From contig JAMBUN010000063.1 of assembly GCA_030271035.1 (NCBI GenBank), forward strand, positions 186,001 through 250,000: a stretch of 64,000 bases of DNA, written 5' to 3'. Made by a program: the position numbers and the translations under genes. The notes beneath the pieces were generated by a model that saw nothing but the letters and a program-made list of their open reading frames with translations, had not been told where the DNA came from and searched no databases. Positions 30,373-43,100 of this stretch are shown here, piece by piece (position 1 is the first letter of the stretch; every line of letters starts with the position of its first letter). The stretch is from Microascus cirrosus. Taxonomy: Eukaryota > Ascomycota > Sordariomycetes > Microascales > Microascaceae.

Positions 30373-32502
30373 CTATACCTTTGCTGACGGTGGAGGTACG
30401 AACTCGTCTTCCTTGAGGGTCCAACCCTGCCGCTTCATCGTCTCCCATTCCTCCTTGACCTTCAGCCGGGCCAGCTCTCCCGCAGCTCTTGCGTCCTCGG
30501 CACTGTCATGTCCCTGCATCGTCGAATTTTCCACCTGAATATGTTTCTCCAGGTACCGGGAGGCGAGCATCTTTAGTCCGTGCCGATATGGCAGACCGAG
30601 CCTGTGCGGGAAAAGAAGGACGGTGTCAACGAGGGTAGGGTGGATGATCCGCATGGCATTGAGGTCATTCTCGAGTCCGTGGCCAATCAAGGGTGTATCG
30701 GGCGTTATGAGGGAGAAGAGGAGATCTCGAGCGGCCTCGGGAGTGTCGACGATTTTGAATTTCCTTCGCTCATTCGCCTGTGAAGGCTCCTTTGCCTTAG
30801 TGTCGTTGGGGGAATTGGGGGTTTCAGTCGGTGAATAAGGCTTCGCATCAGCAATATCCTGGGGCCACACACCCGAGTATCTCGAGTTGAGGTCGAGAAT
30901 CTCCCCCTTTGGCCGGACAAGCACGTCAATCAATTCCTCCCCTGTCGGCCAAGACGTTGCGGTAAGGCGAATGAGCTCGAGGCCGTAGACGGTATACCCC
31001 ATCTCGCAGTCAAAGCAAATAGCATAGCCGATCTTCTTGGGGTTCTCTGGTGTCTCAGCAAAATTGGTGACGCCGGCCAATCGTTTTGGGTCGGACACCT
31101 TGAACACATGGTTACTTCCCGTAACACAGCCTGCAGAATCACCAACTGCCTCGCCGCAGCATTGATATCGTTTCAGTTGCTTTGACTTGTCACCTGGCTG
31201 CTTCGCTTGGAAATAGGTCTTCCCGGGGTGATGAACACATTCGGGACCGGAGGTAAGCGCCCCATCTTCTTCTCTCCTACCGGGGAACACCTGGAACCTC
31301 CTATCACAGCGGGCACATTTCTCCCAATTTTGCGCCATCTCAACCGCGGCCTTGGCCTTCTCTATATCTTCGTCTTTGGGGATCGACGAGACGTAGCCGT
31401 GCTGGGAGAGGGTCTCGATTGGCGTAAGAAGACGTCGAAGCACATATACTTCCTGTACTGCAGTTAAGCCGGTGTTGATTTCCTTCGGTTGGTCGGCGGG
31501 CGCGACATCCACCTTGCAGCTTGGATCCGTCTTCGCCATCTCCTTTTCGCATACCTCCTCCCACTGAGCTGGGGTCATGCGCTTATATTTCATCAACACA
31601 CTTCGCATAGCCGTGGTGTAGATGGTCGGCCTGCTCAACGCGACGATTTCCTCTTCGTCGAGAGCCAGTGTGATTAGCTGCTGGTCCGAAAGCGCCCGCT
31701 TCGGCCCCTCTTCCTGGGATCTTTGACCCTTGTCATCTGCACCTTTCGTACCGTCCTGCGGCCCCGGATTCTTTCCCGTTCCGCTACCCGGCTTCCCCTT
31801 GCGCTCTTTCCGCTGTCTGTCCGAGCTAGAGGTATCCCCCGCCGTTGCTTTCTTCAGCTCTTTATTCAGACGCATAAGTTCTGTATGTACTAGCCTGAGT
31901 AGCTTGAAACGAGACTCAAAGGCTGCTGGTGGTGGCTTTACGTGACGAGGATTTAGTGTCTCTGGCTTTGCGACCTTCTTGGGTAGCGTCGAGCTTGATG
32001 AGCCTGACGAAGCAGACGAAGGGTCAGATGCCACATGGCGCGCCGGAGATGCGATTGCCCCAACTTTAGGCTCATCTGATTTTGAGGGAGAAGATTTGGG
32101 CTTGGAAATCGAGGGCGAATCTCTTTGAGAGACCGTCTTCTCTGTCACCGGAGGGGGCGATACAGGACGCTTGAGGCTTGCCGGCTCGGTTGTGGTTACA
32201 TTTTTTGGGCCGTCTTCCTGTCCGATAATCGGACGAGCAATCCCGACTTGGCCCCGTGGTGAGTCTTTCCCATTCTCAGCAGCTTTGAGGCGCTTCCTGG
32301 GCGCCTCGGTGTCCGATACGCCGTCGTCATCCTTTCTCTTCCGTGAGGCTTCGGTGTTATCCTGGGTGCTCGCAGTGCGTTGCAACTGTCTTGAGGGCTC
32401 GTTCCCGGGCTGAACGTCTTCTCGATGCTGGAATAGGCACTTAAACGCCGTACAATTGTCCCCCGCTGGGCAGGGGATGTGCTTGAGATGAGTTAAGGAC
32501 AT
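30373..32502 (-). CDS. rex3: RNA exonuclease Rex3/REXO1-like (DEDDh 3'-5' exonuclease)
   Basis: One exon of 709 aa. The start at 32502 (MSLTHLKHIPCPAG) was chosen because it opens directly into a CCCH finger, C11-x5-C17-x4-C22-x3-H26, as in fungal Rex3 proteins. The frame runs 78 codons further upstream, but without family sequence. After a disordered middle the C-terminal exonuclease domain has all acidic residues: Asp498/Glu500 in CFDCEMG, Asp613 in HGLENDLN, and His665 with Asp670 in HDSAEDARA. Relatives trim snoRNA, RNase MRP RNA and other stable RNA 3' ends in the nucleus. The substrate here is inferred. A Cys-rich stretch near 400-460 (CARCDRRF...CVHH...CC) may bind another metal. Confidence 0.88.
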   Translation of the reverse strand: MSLTHLKHIPCPAGDNCTAFKCLFQHREDVQPGNEPSRQLQRTASTQDNTEASRKRKDDDGVSDTEAPRKRLKAAENGKDSPRGQVGIARPIIGQEDGPKNVTTTEPASLKRPVSPPPVTEKTVSQRDSPSISKPKSSPSKSDEPKVGAIASPARHVASDPSSASSGSSSSTLPKKVAKPETLNPRHVKPPPAAFESRFKLLRLVHTELMRLNKELKKATAGDTSSSDRQRKERKGKPGSGTGKNPGPQDGTKGADDKGQRSQEEGPKRALSDQQLITLALDEEEIVALSRPTIYTTAMRSVLMKYKRMTPAQWEEVCEKEMAKTDPSCKVDVAPADQPKEINTGLTAVQEVYVLRRLLTPIETLSQHGYVSSIPKDEDIEKAKAAVEMAQNWEKCARCDRRFQVFPGRREEDGALTSGPECVHHPGKTYFQAKQPGDKSKQLKRYQCCGEAVGDSAGCVTGSNHVFKVSDPKRLAGVTNFAETPENPKKIGYAICFDCEMGYTVYGLELIRLTATSWPTGEELIDVLVRPKGEILDLNSRYSGVWPQDIADAKPYSPTETPNSPNDTKAKEPSQANERRKFKIVDTPEAARDLLFSLITPDTPLIGHGLENDLNAMRIIHPTLVDTVLLFPHRLGLPYRHGLKMLASRYLEKHIQVENSTMQGHDSAEDARAAGELARLKVKEEWETMKRQGWTLKEDEFVPPPSAKV

Positions 32503-34120
32503 ATTGCTAGCATGGTGACCACAGGCCGTGTCGGAGACGCTGTCGTGCGCTGAGCCGAGTAGGTAGATAACAGGTCTAATGCAAGCAAGTGTGGCGGCCA
32601 AGGCGCATTGGTATGACGCAGAGGGTAGATGTTTGCCAAGGGTGTGAAGTGGCCGAGAGTGATCATAGGAAGAATGAGGCGGTTCTTCCGGCTGGCGGCA
32701 CCAGAGAGCTGATTCGAATGTGCCGTTTGTTGACAAGGTAAGCGATGTTTATGCTATCGATACGGGACAAAGAAACTGATAGGTACAAAGCGATGGATTC
32801 TGCGAGAAACGAGCGAAATGGAAACAGAAGCAGAAAGATCATGCATGCCTAGGAGTCGTGGGGGAAATGGAAGGAGACTTCACAATGAGGAGACTGATGT
32901 CTTGAGCATGTTGAAACGGAAGCTCCCATCCAGCTGGTTGCGGATGTCGACCTCAGTTCTGCCTGCTTTGATCTACACAGTAAAGTTAATAAGATGACAC
33001 CGTATATGCGCCTCGCTTCGGCAGCAGGAACAATCCAGTTATCGGCTGAACAAAGATCCATGTATTGGAAGGCACGAGCTCCCCTGCGAGTGTCGTCCAT
33101 TCTCAGCACATTTTGTAGTGTGCTCTTTCCACGTGGAAATGACAAGTTCTCTCACTTCGAGACGGACTTCGGCTACCACCACGTTCTTGGTCCATTAGCA
33201 GGAGCGACGCTCATTGTTCTTTCCTGCTCATTTTAGTGCAAACCAACAAAGATTGTGCTGGTATGGCGTTGGGAGACGAGTAGTGTGTCCCGTCATGGGC
33301 TTGGCGCCTTTGTCTAGCTTTCACTTGGAACATTATGGGGGCGGATACTTCCCACACAACTTCTGGCTCTAACTCCCGGAAGCCTAGGGTCCTAGTCCGC
33401 TTTGCTCGATTCTTCAGAGCGGTAACACTATCCTAGAGAGATATCCTGCAGATATATGCAAGCTTCCAACTTCTATTGGAGGGTTTGTACGGACGGGCCG
33501 GGAGGCTGGGCGATGCTCCGGAAGGGTCAGAGGTGTCTCGTACGGCGTACGCAGTTTCTTCTCAGTTCCTCTATGACCTGTAATACGGCGTCACGACCTG
33601 TTATAATGTGCTGTTACTTATGGGCCACGCCCAAAGACGTCATGTCCGTATGAAGCAGTAAGAACTCGAACAAAGAAAGAATTGTAGTCCGGAGAACGCC
33701 ACCCCTACATGTTCGCTATATAAGTGACAAGAAATATCCGACCTGCAAGTATCAGTCCGTGTAAGGATTTCGGGTGTCGGTCTTCCCGAAGCGAAGAACG
33801 ACTCCGTAGCTCCTGGTATTGGTGAGTCTGGGGGGACGGGATTGGATCTTTATATGGCGATGATGTCACGGTAACTCGAGGCGGCTAGATCTCGACCATC
33901 CGGGTGCTCACGGCCCTGGTTCACATATGCCAAGAGTAGGTTAGAAGAGTCTATATAAGACGCCAAAGCGCCGGGCGTCATACTAATGACCATATATGCT
34001 CAACCTCGGCCGCAAAATTATCCATGGCTTGGGGCCTATCTAAACCCATCATTACATCTCGCCCAGCTCGCAATAAATCTCACCGCTACGTCTATATCTA
34101 ATGAGGCCTCCTACAGACGC
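32503..34120. other. 1.6 kb intergenic region, no supported gene
   Basis: Upstream of rex3 and downstream of the ZIP gene. A 15-base match to the U6 snRNA 5' hairpin at 33011-33025 was examined and rejected. Frames are short and without motif. Confidence 0.5.
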
Positions 34121-35516
34121 TCAGTCGTCCCACGATATATACATCATGATGCCCGCCCCAAGAGCGACTGCCGCAAACTGCGCCAGCATCCTACGAACCT
34201 CCACGCTCTTGTTCGGGCCCGTCTCGAGCAGCTCGGGAATGACGGCGACCGTTCCGACGTAGAGGAAGGTTCCGGCCGTGAAGGGGAGCAGCATGTCGCC
34301 CCACGTCTATTTCACCTAGTCAGCAAACGCAAGGCACTCTCAAAAGGCGCCAGGGACAGGGATCAACTTACCAAGCTAGTCCCCAGGAGCCCACCATTCA
34401 TCGCCAGGTCCTCTGGCCCTGACCCTCCGTACTCCTGGATGAAAATCCCAATGAGAGTGCCCAGGAAGGCACCGATGGCGGTCACGAACTGGGCACCCAT
34501 GGCAGCACGCTTGGAGAAGCCGGACTGCACGAGGAGAGCAAAGTCGCCGACCTCGTGGGGGATCTCATGGAGGAAGACGGCGAGGGTGGTGCTCGCGCCA
34601 ACGGTGGGTGAGGCGTAGAAGGACGCCGACATGGCAAGGCCATCGGTGATGTTGTGAGTGAAGTCAGCACTGCGTGCGGTGTCAGCTCTTTTCTCGGCAG
34701 GGGTGCAAGATAGGAGACGGGGGTTTACATTAGGTTGAGGAGGCCGCCGAGCTTCATACTGGGATTGGCTTCTGGCGTGTGGGACGGTTTCTTCTCGGCC
34801 ACAGAGGGCTCGTCCTTCTTCTTGCGTGACTTGGCGACGGAATTCCCTGAATCAACGCCAGAAGACATGGCGGACGTCTCTTCAGCATGTCCGTGACCAT
34901 GTCCATGAGCATGGTCATGTCCGGCACCCCCCGTCGCGATCCTCAGTCCCTTATCCATAGCCACGAACGTCATGAACCCAACCAAGATCGCCAGACCCAG
35001 AAGCAAGTTCCGATTCGGTTCCACAAGCACAAATTTCACCTTCCCGTGATCCTCCTCTCCGAGAAATATTTCGGGCAGGAGGTGGAATAGCGTGTCACCC
35101 ATGAGGCCACCGACAGCGAAAGCGACCATGATGGTCAGGGACGAGGGATCAATGTCGGCGGGGCATAACGCGAGGAGGAAGTTGGGCGGACCGGAAATAT
35201 ACAACGTCGCAAGGAGGGCGTTGAGAGCGGGGCTGCCGGGGAAGAGTAGCGCGAAGAGACGCGACGTGAGGGTCGACTGTTCCGCGGCAGAGGCGGCCTT
35301 GTGGGCATTGAGGTCCTGTACAATCGAGCATGTCTGTGAGGCTGGTTAGCGGCAGTCTAGGCCATAACGTGACAAGATGGGGATGCGAACCTGGAGCTTC
35401 TCATCGAGAGCGCCGAGGCTGAGATCCTCTATGGACGTCGCGTTGGACGCCGCGCCAAGCACGAGCGTCGCCTGCGCGAGGGCCAAGGCCCAGCGGAGAG
35501 TGACCGAGGAAGGCAT
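34121..35516 (-). CDS. ZIP-family zinc transporter (Yke4/SLC39A7-like)
   Basis: Four exons, 35516-35391, 35333-34729, 34669-34372, 34306-34121, giving 404 aa. An N-terminal signal (about 1-24) is followed by eight likely membrane segments. The metal path motifs are present: HNITDG at 249-254 in helix IV and HEIPHEVGD at 278-286 in helix V, the HExPHExGD form typical of the LIV-1/Yke4 class. A His-rich cytosolic loop (GHDHAHGHGHGHAEE) lies between helices III and IV and probably senses or binds zinc. Yke4 and SLC39A7 sit in the ER or secretory pathway. That location is inferred here. All three joins are in phase, ending with MMYISWDD. Confidence 0.92.
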
Positions 35517-38456
35517 TGTTCCCAGTCAATGGATGCGAGTGCTCAGGCGGAGGCGTGGGGTTCGCGGTAGACAGCTTGAGGGTGGAGGAGGCGTGTCGTG
35601 TCGTCAAGGGATGAAAGCCGCTCGATAAGCAGGCACACGACATTGATAGGTTGGCGGCCAGCGCGTGGGAACCTGCAGCCGATATCGCACTGTCGGACTT
35701 GGGATGCTCCACTCGCTAGCTTGGAGCTCGAGGCCCATTGTGAGTTCCTATTCTCGTGAAACAGAACTTTTACAAAACACATACATGTGGAAGAGTACTC
35801 CCTCCAATTATTCCGTCATTCCAGTGACCTAAAGCTCCAGGGTCCTCAATATAACATAATACTGTAATTGCCAAATATCGCACGGTCGTCCCTGTTGTCA
35901 CTACTTATGGAAATGCTTAGTCACTTACCAATGGCCAACTTGCACGAAAGTGAAGTTGCGGAAATGGCGTCAACCTCATCCTTTTTCCGCTACATACCCA
36001 ACACCGCCCTCGCGTCCCAGCCATGCACTCAAGCAAAACCTGCAACCGGATCAGGAGTATTAATCCCCAGCGATCAAAATATTAGCAATCCATTTGTTTC
36101 GTAACTGATCGGGGCTTCGAGCTACCGTTAGCGAGCTTTGCGCATATCATTCCTGTTTAAATGATGACAAGAATAACAGCACAGAACAGGGATAGCAACA
36201 TTCGTTCCTTTTGAGGCTTTCCTAGGCATGAGAAAGAGAGGGGTCATACGGCGATCCCGGCGTCGCGGGTGTAGAAACGAAAACCTGTTTTGGAGACCAA
36301 CCTGACAACTTACGCTGTGCGGGATCGATTAAGGCATCGTTGACATTGCTGAGCGACGGTGCCAGCATGATAGCTTTCTCCTTGTCGATCCCCAAACACA
36401 GACGTTATAGCTATTGTTAATCCGGACTTTTATACGTTATACGAGGAGGGCCGTCCCTCTGGCTGGTTCGAAGACCAAGTTGGCCATTACCAATCAAGGA
36501 GTCCTGGCCCACTCAGAGGCTATTCATCTTAAAGGAGAAACTAAAGCGCTCGAAGCCTCTACAAATGGCAAGATTAACGCCGAGAAGGTAGCCTACGCCA
36601 TCATGCGGCCCATTAATACCACGTCCGTCTTTGCCTAAACACGTAGTCAGACGAACTCGTGCCCTATACACAATCAGCCATGGGGCCTCTACAAGGACGC
36701 ACTCGTCGAGGCACCCTCAAGCCGCCCGTCAGACCTCATCGGCCTCGGCCATTCCTGGAACAAACCCCCCGACCAGATACACCACGGCGAGGCCATTGAT
36801 GACGATGACGAGCCCATGGTCTGGAAGGGCCTGTCCTGCATCACTTTGGTCTGGTGCGACGGGCATTGGATGCTTCCTCTTAACATCCTGGAACGGTGTA
36901 AAGATGCAGCTGCGCGCAGGCATACTCGGGAAATCTATCTCAAGCAGCCAGCCGTCGAGACACATCTTGTTAAAGCCGGAATTTTCTGCTGGAAGGAAGC
37001 CCTGCGTTATCTCGCTGAGGCGTTGGAGGAGCCTTGATGGCAACACCAGCGAGACAGGACCCGTGGTAAGGAACTTCCATTTTCCAGAAGTGGCACTATG
37101 CACTAAGAAAAATGGTTGGTGGATATACGAGATGTTACCCAAGGCGAACTAACATCCGTCCTCCTCATATCGGGGTCTTTGACACACCTTTGGATCGATA
37201 CTCCCACTGGGAAAGGCGGTTCTGTGGGGTGGTGAGGAATGATCTGGTGCGTTCGTGACACGGAAGTCGCAGGCGGCTGTGAGTATGTTTGAGGTTGAGA
37301 ATGAAGTCCGGGCTGGGAAAGCATGACATCGCCCAGGGAACAATGTCATTCCGATCGCCAGGTGTAGCCTAGGTATTACAACTCGGCGCACCTGCATATG
37401 TCTGGTGGAACAGCACACCGACTGGGAGAGGTGAGTTCAACAACCTACGGCCAAGAGTACCTGAGTGAACGGTCTCCGCGACCTAACGACATCAAATATG
37501 CCCACCAGTAAGGAGCCGTGGGATGGGGAAACTTATTGTTTATCAATTTGCCGGTTCATTTCGCGTTGACTCGGCCGACAACCCCAGCATGCGGACAACA
37601 TAATAGTCCAAATATTTGGTATATTCGGACGTGCCTTACTTCGATAGTGAATAGTTCCCAAGTCGCGTACAACAGACTATCTGCAAGCGCGCACTGGAAT
37701 CTTCCTAGGCCTAGCCTTCCAGCGCCTAGACACCGTCGAGATGTTGAGGCTCTTAGGACCGACATCTCTAGAATATTCTCGGTTCCACAGGTAATTAATC
37801 CTGCGCAGTCCACGGCCACTCATGATGCCACGAGCCAGCTTCGGAGCTCGTATTTCGCTGTCCTCCAGCGGGCTAATATTAAGCCAGGAATTGCCGGATA
37901 CAGCCGGGACCGAGGACGGTACCGATATGCAGGTCCTGATCACCGCTACGTCACCGCAAAGCTCGGCCATGGAGCGGGTGGGCTTACAGGTAAGAATCAA
38001 GCCCCTATTGGGTGGAGGCGGCTGCGCTCTCGTGGGAACCTCAATTGACCCTGGTAATGGTTGCGGGGCCTTGCAGCGCAGCGGGTACCTGGCCTTGATA
38101 AGGTTGCCGCCAAAGATGCGCCACCGGCTGCCCAAGCTCCGCCAACCTTCCTTATCGGGATGTCTCGCGGGGCACCGAAGCCCCACCCCCACAGAGCTCT
38201 CTCCATCCCCCAAATGTGCTTTCCCGCGCTCCGGGTGTAGACACACATTAATCAGGTGTATCTCCCCAAATCGTCCGACAAGTGCTTTTTCCGCACCACG
38301 CCATACCTTCTTTTCTCTTTCTACCGTACCCACAGCCATTCGTTTGTTGATGTCCCTCGCTTCGCGTCTTTGACGTCGTCGCGCCGAGCCGGTCGTTACA
38401 ATTCACATTTGCCCCTCAGGTTCTTTGCCCTCGTTTTCAGTACGCGCTCAGTGACG
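35517..38456. other. Gene-poor 2.9 kb region upstream of ZIP and eglC
   Basis: Head-to-head space between the ZIP gene (-) and eglC (+). Apart from the open frame described separately at 36414-37037, I see only overlapping short frames. The last 400 bp before eglC are C/T-rich leader-like sequence. Confidence 0.45.
36414..37037 (+). other. Possible hypothetical gene or gene remnant
   Basis: One frame reads from 36414 to 37037 with a single TAA at 36636-36638. The second half (from about 36681) looks protein-like: WGLYKDALVEAPSSRPSDLI, GLGHSWNKPPDQIHHGEAI and GIFCWKEALRYLAEALEEP. The stop could be removed by a 62-nt intron from GTAGCC at 36588 to CAG at 36649, which keeps the frame. There is no ATG at its beginning, and I know no family. 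It may be a weakly supported gene, a pseudogene, or chance. Confidence 0.25.
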
Positions 38457-39818
38457 ATGCGTGCTATAACAAACGCCCTTACGCTGGCGGCCACCTCTAG
38501 GGCTGCTTTCCAGGGCTTCAATTATGGCAATGTTTTCACCGATGGCCAGCTCAAAGTGCAGTCCGACTTCGAGGCTGAGTTCAAGACCGCCCAGGGCCTC
38601 GAGGGAACCGATGGCTCCTTTAACAGCGCGCGGATCTACACCATGATTGTCAGTTCCGTGCAATCGTCCCCCAACCACCCTATGTTGCAACGCGGCACAT
38701 GCAACTAACAGCAAACGAGCAGCAAGGAGACACCAATGACGTGATAGAAGCAATCCCTGCCGCCATTGAGACCAAGACCTCCCTCCTCCTTGGCCTCTGG
38801 GCATCTGCTGGGTCAGAAGCCTTCGACAAGGAGGTTGCCGCTCTCGAAAAAGCCATTTCGCAGCACGGCGACGATCTCAGACCCCTCGTGGCGGGAATCT
38901 CTGTCGGCAGCGAGGACCTGTACCGAAACTCCCCCGTGGGGATCGAAGCCGGCGAGTTCGAAGGTGCGGATCCGGGCACTCTCGTGGATTACATCAACAA
39001 GGTGCGCGACGTCCTGAAGGACACCCCCCTCTCAGAGGCGAAAGTAGGCCATGTCGACACCTGGACCGCCTTCGCAAACGACTCCAACTCAGCCCTCATC
39101 GAGGCCTGTGACTGGCTCGGCATGGACGCCTACCCCTACTTCGAGGACACGCATCCTAACGCCGTTTCAAATGGTGCGAGCCTCTTCCGCGACGCGCTGC
39201 GCAAAACCCAGAGCGCCGCGGGGGACAAGGAGGTGTGGATCACCGAGACTGGGTGGCCCGTTAGTGGTAAGACTGTCGGGTCCGCGGAACCGTCGGTCGA
39301 GAACGCAGAGAAGTTCTGGAGAGATGTCGGGTGTTCCCTGTTTGGGAAGACGAATGTGTGGTGGTATACACTGCAGGACGCGGCGCCGGACACGCCGAAC
39401 CCGAGCTTTGGGATTGTTGAGGAGACGGGCGGGGAACCGTTATATGGCCTCTCTTGCGAGGGTGTCTCGTGAGTTTGATGTCCTTTTGCCTGAGCTTGCG
39501 GTGGCAGGCGCTGACTTTCTTCTAAGTACGGATGACGGTAACGACGACGATAGCGACCGAGACGAAGATGACTCGTCGGACGACACAGGAAACGGAGACA
39601 ACTCTGATGGCTCTGGATCAGAAAACGGCTCAGGCACATCCTCGGGCGACTCAGGAGCGGACTCCGAGTCGGGTAGCAATTCGGGCAACTCGGACGCCGA
39701 CTCTGCGTCAGAAACGGATGATGCCGAGGAGGACGATGAAGGCGTTAGCGGCTCCCACCAACTCAACTCAATTGGTGCCTCTGTCGTGGCCATCCTCGGC
39801 GCCGTGGCCCTCCTCTAA
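38457..39818 (+). CDS. eglC: GPI-anchored cell-wall endo-beta-1,3-glucanase, GH17 (EglC-like)
   Basis: Three exons, 38457-38648, 38723-39468, 39527-39818, giving 409 aa. A signal peptide (about 1-18, ending SRAA) leads to the GH17 barrel starting FQGFNYG. The acid/base Glu128 lies in GISVGSEDLY and the nucleophile Glu239 in WITETGWPVSG. It matches Aspergillus EglC through SARIYTMI, LLLGLWAS, GHVDTWTAF and NPSFGIV. After the barrel comes a linker of about 75 residues that is unusually acidic (Asp/Glu/Ser/Gly), then a hydrophobic C-terminus (SIGASVVAILGAVALL) typical of a GPI signal. The enzyme cuts or remodels wall beta-1,3-glucan outside the cell. Confidence 0.92.
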
Positions 39819-40134
39819 TCTCTCCCATCTACTGCAGGTATTAATATTTAATGGGCCTCGTATTCCCTTGTAAGCTACACAGTTGCATTTCCCCGGTTCC
39901 GACGGGTAGATCGCTTGTAAGATAAGGGGAGTTTTCGGCGCTGGGATCTTGCGATGGTTAATAGCTGGAATACGGGACAAAAAGGTGTTTCAGGTAAAAG
40001 GACCCTGTCATCATAAACAATGTAAGCTCTGTCTCCTTTACATCAATAATTACACTTCCATCCATATCTGTCGCAAAGTATCGTCGCTGCGCAAAACGCC
40101 GTCCGGATCATCTCGTAAACTCATCATGACACAT
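39819..40134. other. Convergent 3' region of eglC and tsc1
   Basis: 316 bp. No gene seen. Confidence 0.55.
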
Positions 40135-43100
40135 TCAATGAACATGGAAATTCTTCATCCCCCTTAGGGCCCCCATCTTTTTCTCCTTCTTATCGCCCTC
40201 CTTCCGGACTCTGTTGCCTACCCCGCCTGGAGCTGGTTAGTACACGCCCTTAATACTTACAGATGACGATGGTATGAGCAGCAATACATCTTACAACCTA
40301 CCTCTGCCGTGGAACCGAGGTTCCGGACTAGCTGCACTCTCCGAAGGACCCGCCGCTGCCGTGCCGGATCTTGCGGCCAAAGGCGGCGTGGCGTTAAAAG
40401 ACGCTGTGGCCTCGAAAGGCTCGGGACTCGAAAACACTCGCTCGACACCCCCACGAGCCTGTATCGGACTAGGTGAGCCCGATGTCATCTTCCCCTCTGC
40501 GCCGTCCGACACCTTCGACGGTTTCTCCATGCTCGGCGGCGAGCCGCACTCCATTTCGAAGAGCGACGACTGAAGAGCTGTGTATTTCCTCACCAGCAGG
40601 TCGTGGTGCTTCTGCAGCTCGGCCTGCTTGGCCCTGCTGGCCGAGAGCGCGGCTTCCATGGCACGGTCCTTCGAGGCAGACAGCCTCTCACTGTTCTCAT
40701 CTTCTTCTCTCTTCATGACCTTGGCTTTAAGCGCTGCAATCTGTGACTCGTAGGTCGCCTTCGCCTGGTTGAGCTCCTGTTCCTGAGCTTCCAGTTTGGC
40801 GTTCAGGACCAGGATCTGGTTCTCCGCGTCAGCAGCCGTCTCGAGCGCCTGCTTCATGTCCGCCTCCCTGGCCTGGAACTCCCGCTCCGTGGCAGTGAGC
40901 CTCCCGAGCTCGGACTTCAACCGGTCCATTTCCGCCTTGTCGACCTCGTACGACTGAACGTTTTGCTCCCAGTTCAACTCTCGGACCTCGTACGCGCACA
41001 CGCGTCTCTTAAGCTCCTCACACTCCGCCCTGCTCCTCTCAAGCTCGCGCTCAAGCTCCTCCACACGGGTCTTTGTTTTCTTTGCCTCCTCTCGCAGCGC
41101 CTTCAGTTTGGTCGAGAGATCGGCCTCCCACTTCTTCGCCAGGCTCCGGCTCTTCTCAGACTCCTTCTTGACCTGCATCTCGGCCTTCTTCGCCTCCTCG
41201 AATCTAACCTTGAGGTTCCGGTTGGCGTTGATAAGGTTCTGCATTTCGGCCTCCGAGGCAGCTTCCTTGACCTCACGCCTGCGAAGCTCTCCCATGTGTG
41301 CGATGTGTTGCTGCTTTAGGTACCTTTCGAAACTGAGATCGTTCTGTAGTAGAAGGACCTGACCCCGTAGCTGTGCTACTTGTGCGCCTTCTTCGATCGC
41401 CGAAAGGGAGCTTTCTGCCCTCGGACGCGAAGCAGGTTGCGCCTCCGTGCTACCTACTCCTTCGGCAGCTGATTCCTGTTGACTCAGGGGTAGCGAGGCG
41501 ACGCTCTCGTCGGCGAGGGACTGATGGAGACTAGATTTGATAACCTTGTTGGAGTGCATGAGCTCCTGAATCTGGACCTGTGAGGGCGAGACAGTGGTCA
41601 GAGGGCCGGAAGTTGGGCTATCGCCTCCAGCAACACTATGGTTACGCGGTTCAATCGAGTCCCTGTCTGAGACTTCGCCAGATTTCGCACCGCCATCAGT
41701 TGGGATGACACGGAGAAGGGGAAAGCCACGCATACTGCTGTTGCTCCCCTCCTTTGATACCACGCTAGATCGTCTGTGAATCTCTTGAACTGGCTGGGTT
41801 TGCTCGGGGCCGCGTTGATCGTCTATGACGCACAGGGCAGTGCATTCTGCTACCACTTCGGCTGGTTCACTTGCCTGCCACCGACCGTGGTCCGTCTTTT
41901 CGGATTCTACAGTGAGATGGTAAAAATTAGGATGGAGCAAGTGACAGCGCCGAAATTCTTCGGATTTGTGTCTTATTTCCGACGGCTGTACTTCCACAAC
42001 GTCCGCGTTTGGGTGGTTCGCATGTCGTAGATAGCGGTGGGGCTTCCTTATGTAGTCCATGAAATTTATAGGATATAAGCCATAGAGGATTGTGAAGTAG
42101 TTGCGAAGCGAAGGGATATCATGCCCATCGAAGTCAGGAGAGAAGGAACAGGTCTCCCATCCACCGGGATCGGCCAACGGCTTTGGGTAGGCTTGTTCAT
42201 TTGGAAATTCTGTGGGTTCCGCGTGCTGTCTATGCCAGAATAGCAACCGAGCGTAGATGTTGAATAGCGTAGGGAGATGGGGTACTAGAGAGTTTGGCGA
42301 ATGGGGCATGAGCATCGTCAATGCCGTCAGGGTGAGGGAGACTACCGTGGTCGAGGAATCGAGCTGGAGGCAGCGTAGGAGGCTGCTGAATAGAGGTGTG
42401 TCCGGCACTTGGTATAGGTGGGGTGGTTGCGTTTGGATGAACTCGCAAAGGAAGGTTGCCGTCCGCATCCGGTATTCCGCCTTGACGAAGAAAGTGTCTA
42501 AAATGGTAAGGAAGTCCTGTGTACCGTCAGCACGCTGGAACATACGAGGACCTCCCGTAGGCCTTACCTTTGGCTTTCTCTTCCCGTAAAATATAATGCC
42601 ATCCCGGACAATCTTGTTAATATGGTCCGAGGGACCTCTGAGCGACGGACCTTTGCAGTTCTTCATCCATGTCGCTATTGAACGCTCTACGAACGGATTC
42701 ACGGCGGGAACGGCGCCCTCTTCTCCCATGTAGAGGTCATCCTGTGACAGGAGATCCAAAAGAGCTGACAAGGACTCGTGCATCAAGCCCTTCTCAGTCG
42801 AAAGTGCCTCACCGAACCCATCCTGCAGCAAATCCCACCACTGGAATATCCGGGAAGGTGTCCGGATGACGGGTAGAAGACGTGAGAGTAGCGCGACAAA
42901 ACCAGAGAGCCGCTCGGGATGACCAGCTATGTACTTGGCGTGTATAGAGAGGAGCTCCTCTTGTAGTCTTTCCGAGTTCGACTCATCGTACTTCTCATGC
43001 TTCTGGCAGTAGGTCTCGACGGCCTCGTTCAGGTCTTCATGGAGAGGAAGGGTGAGGGTCGGCGCGTGCGTATTGAGGGTTTTCGACAGAGACTTGAATG

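Noticed and set aside
33011..33025. 15-base match to the 5' hairpin of U6 snRNA (CTCGCTTCGGCAGCA)
   Set aside because: The following sequence lacks the ACAGAGA box and the rest of the conserved U6 core and has no terminal T run, so it is at most a chance match or tiny fragment.
37518..38339. Overlapping frames of 176-220 codons on both strands before eglC
   Set aside because: No domain, mixed composition and mutually exclusive strands; not supported as genes.
40473..41362. Several plus-strand frames opposite tsc1
   Set aside because: They mirror the coiled-coil codons of tsc1 (Leu/Arg-rich shadows of Glu/Lys codons).
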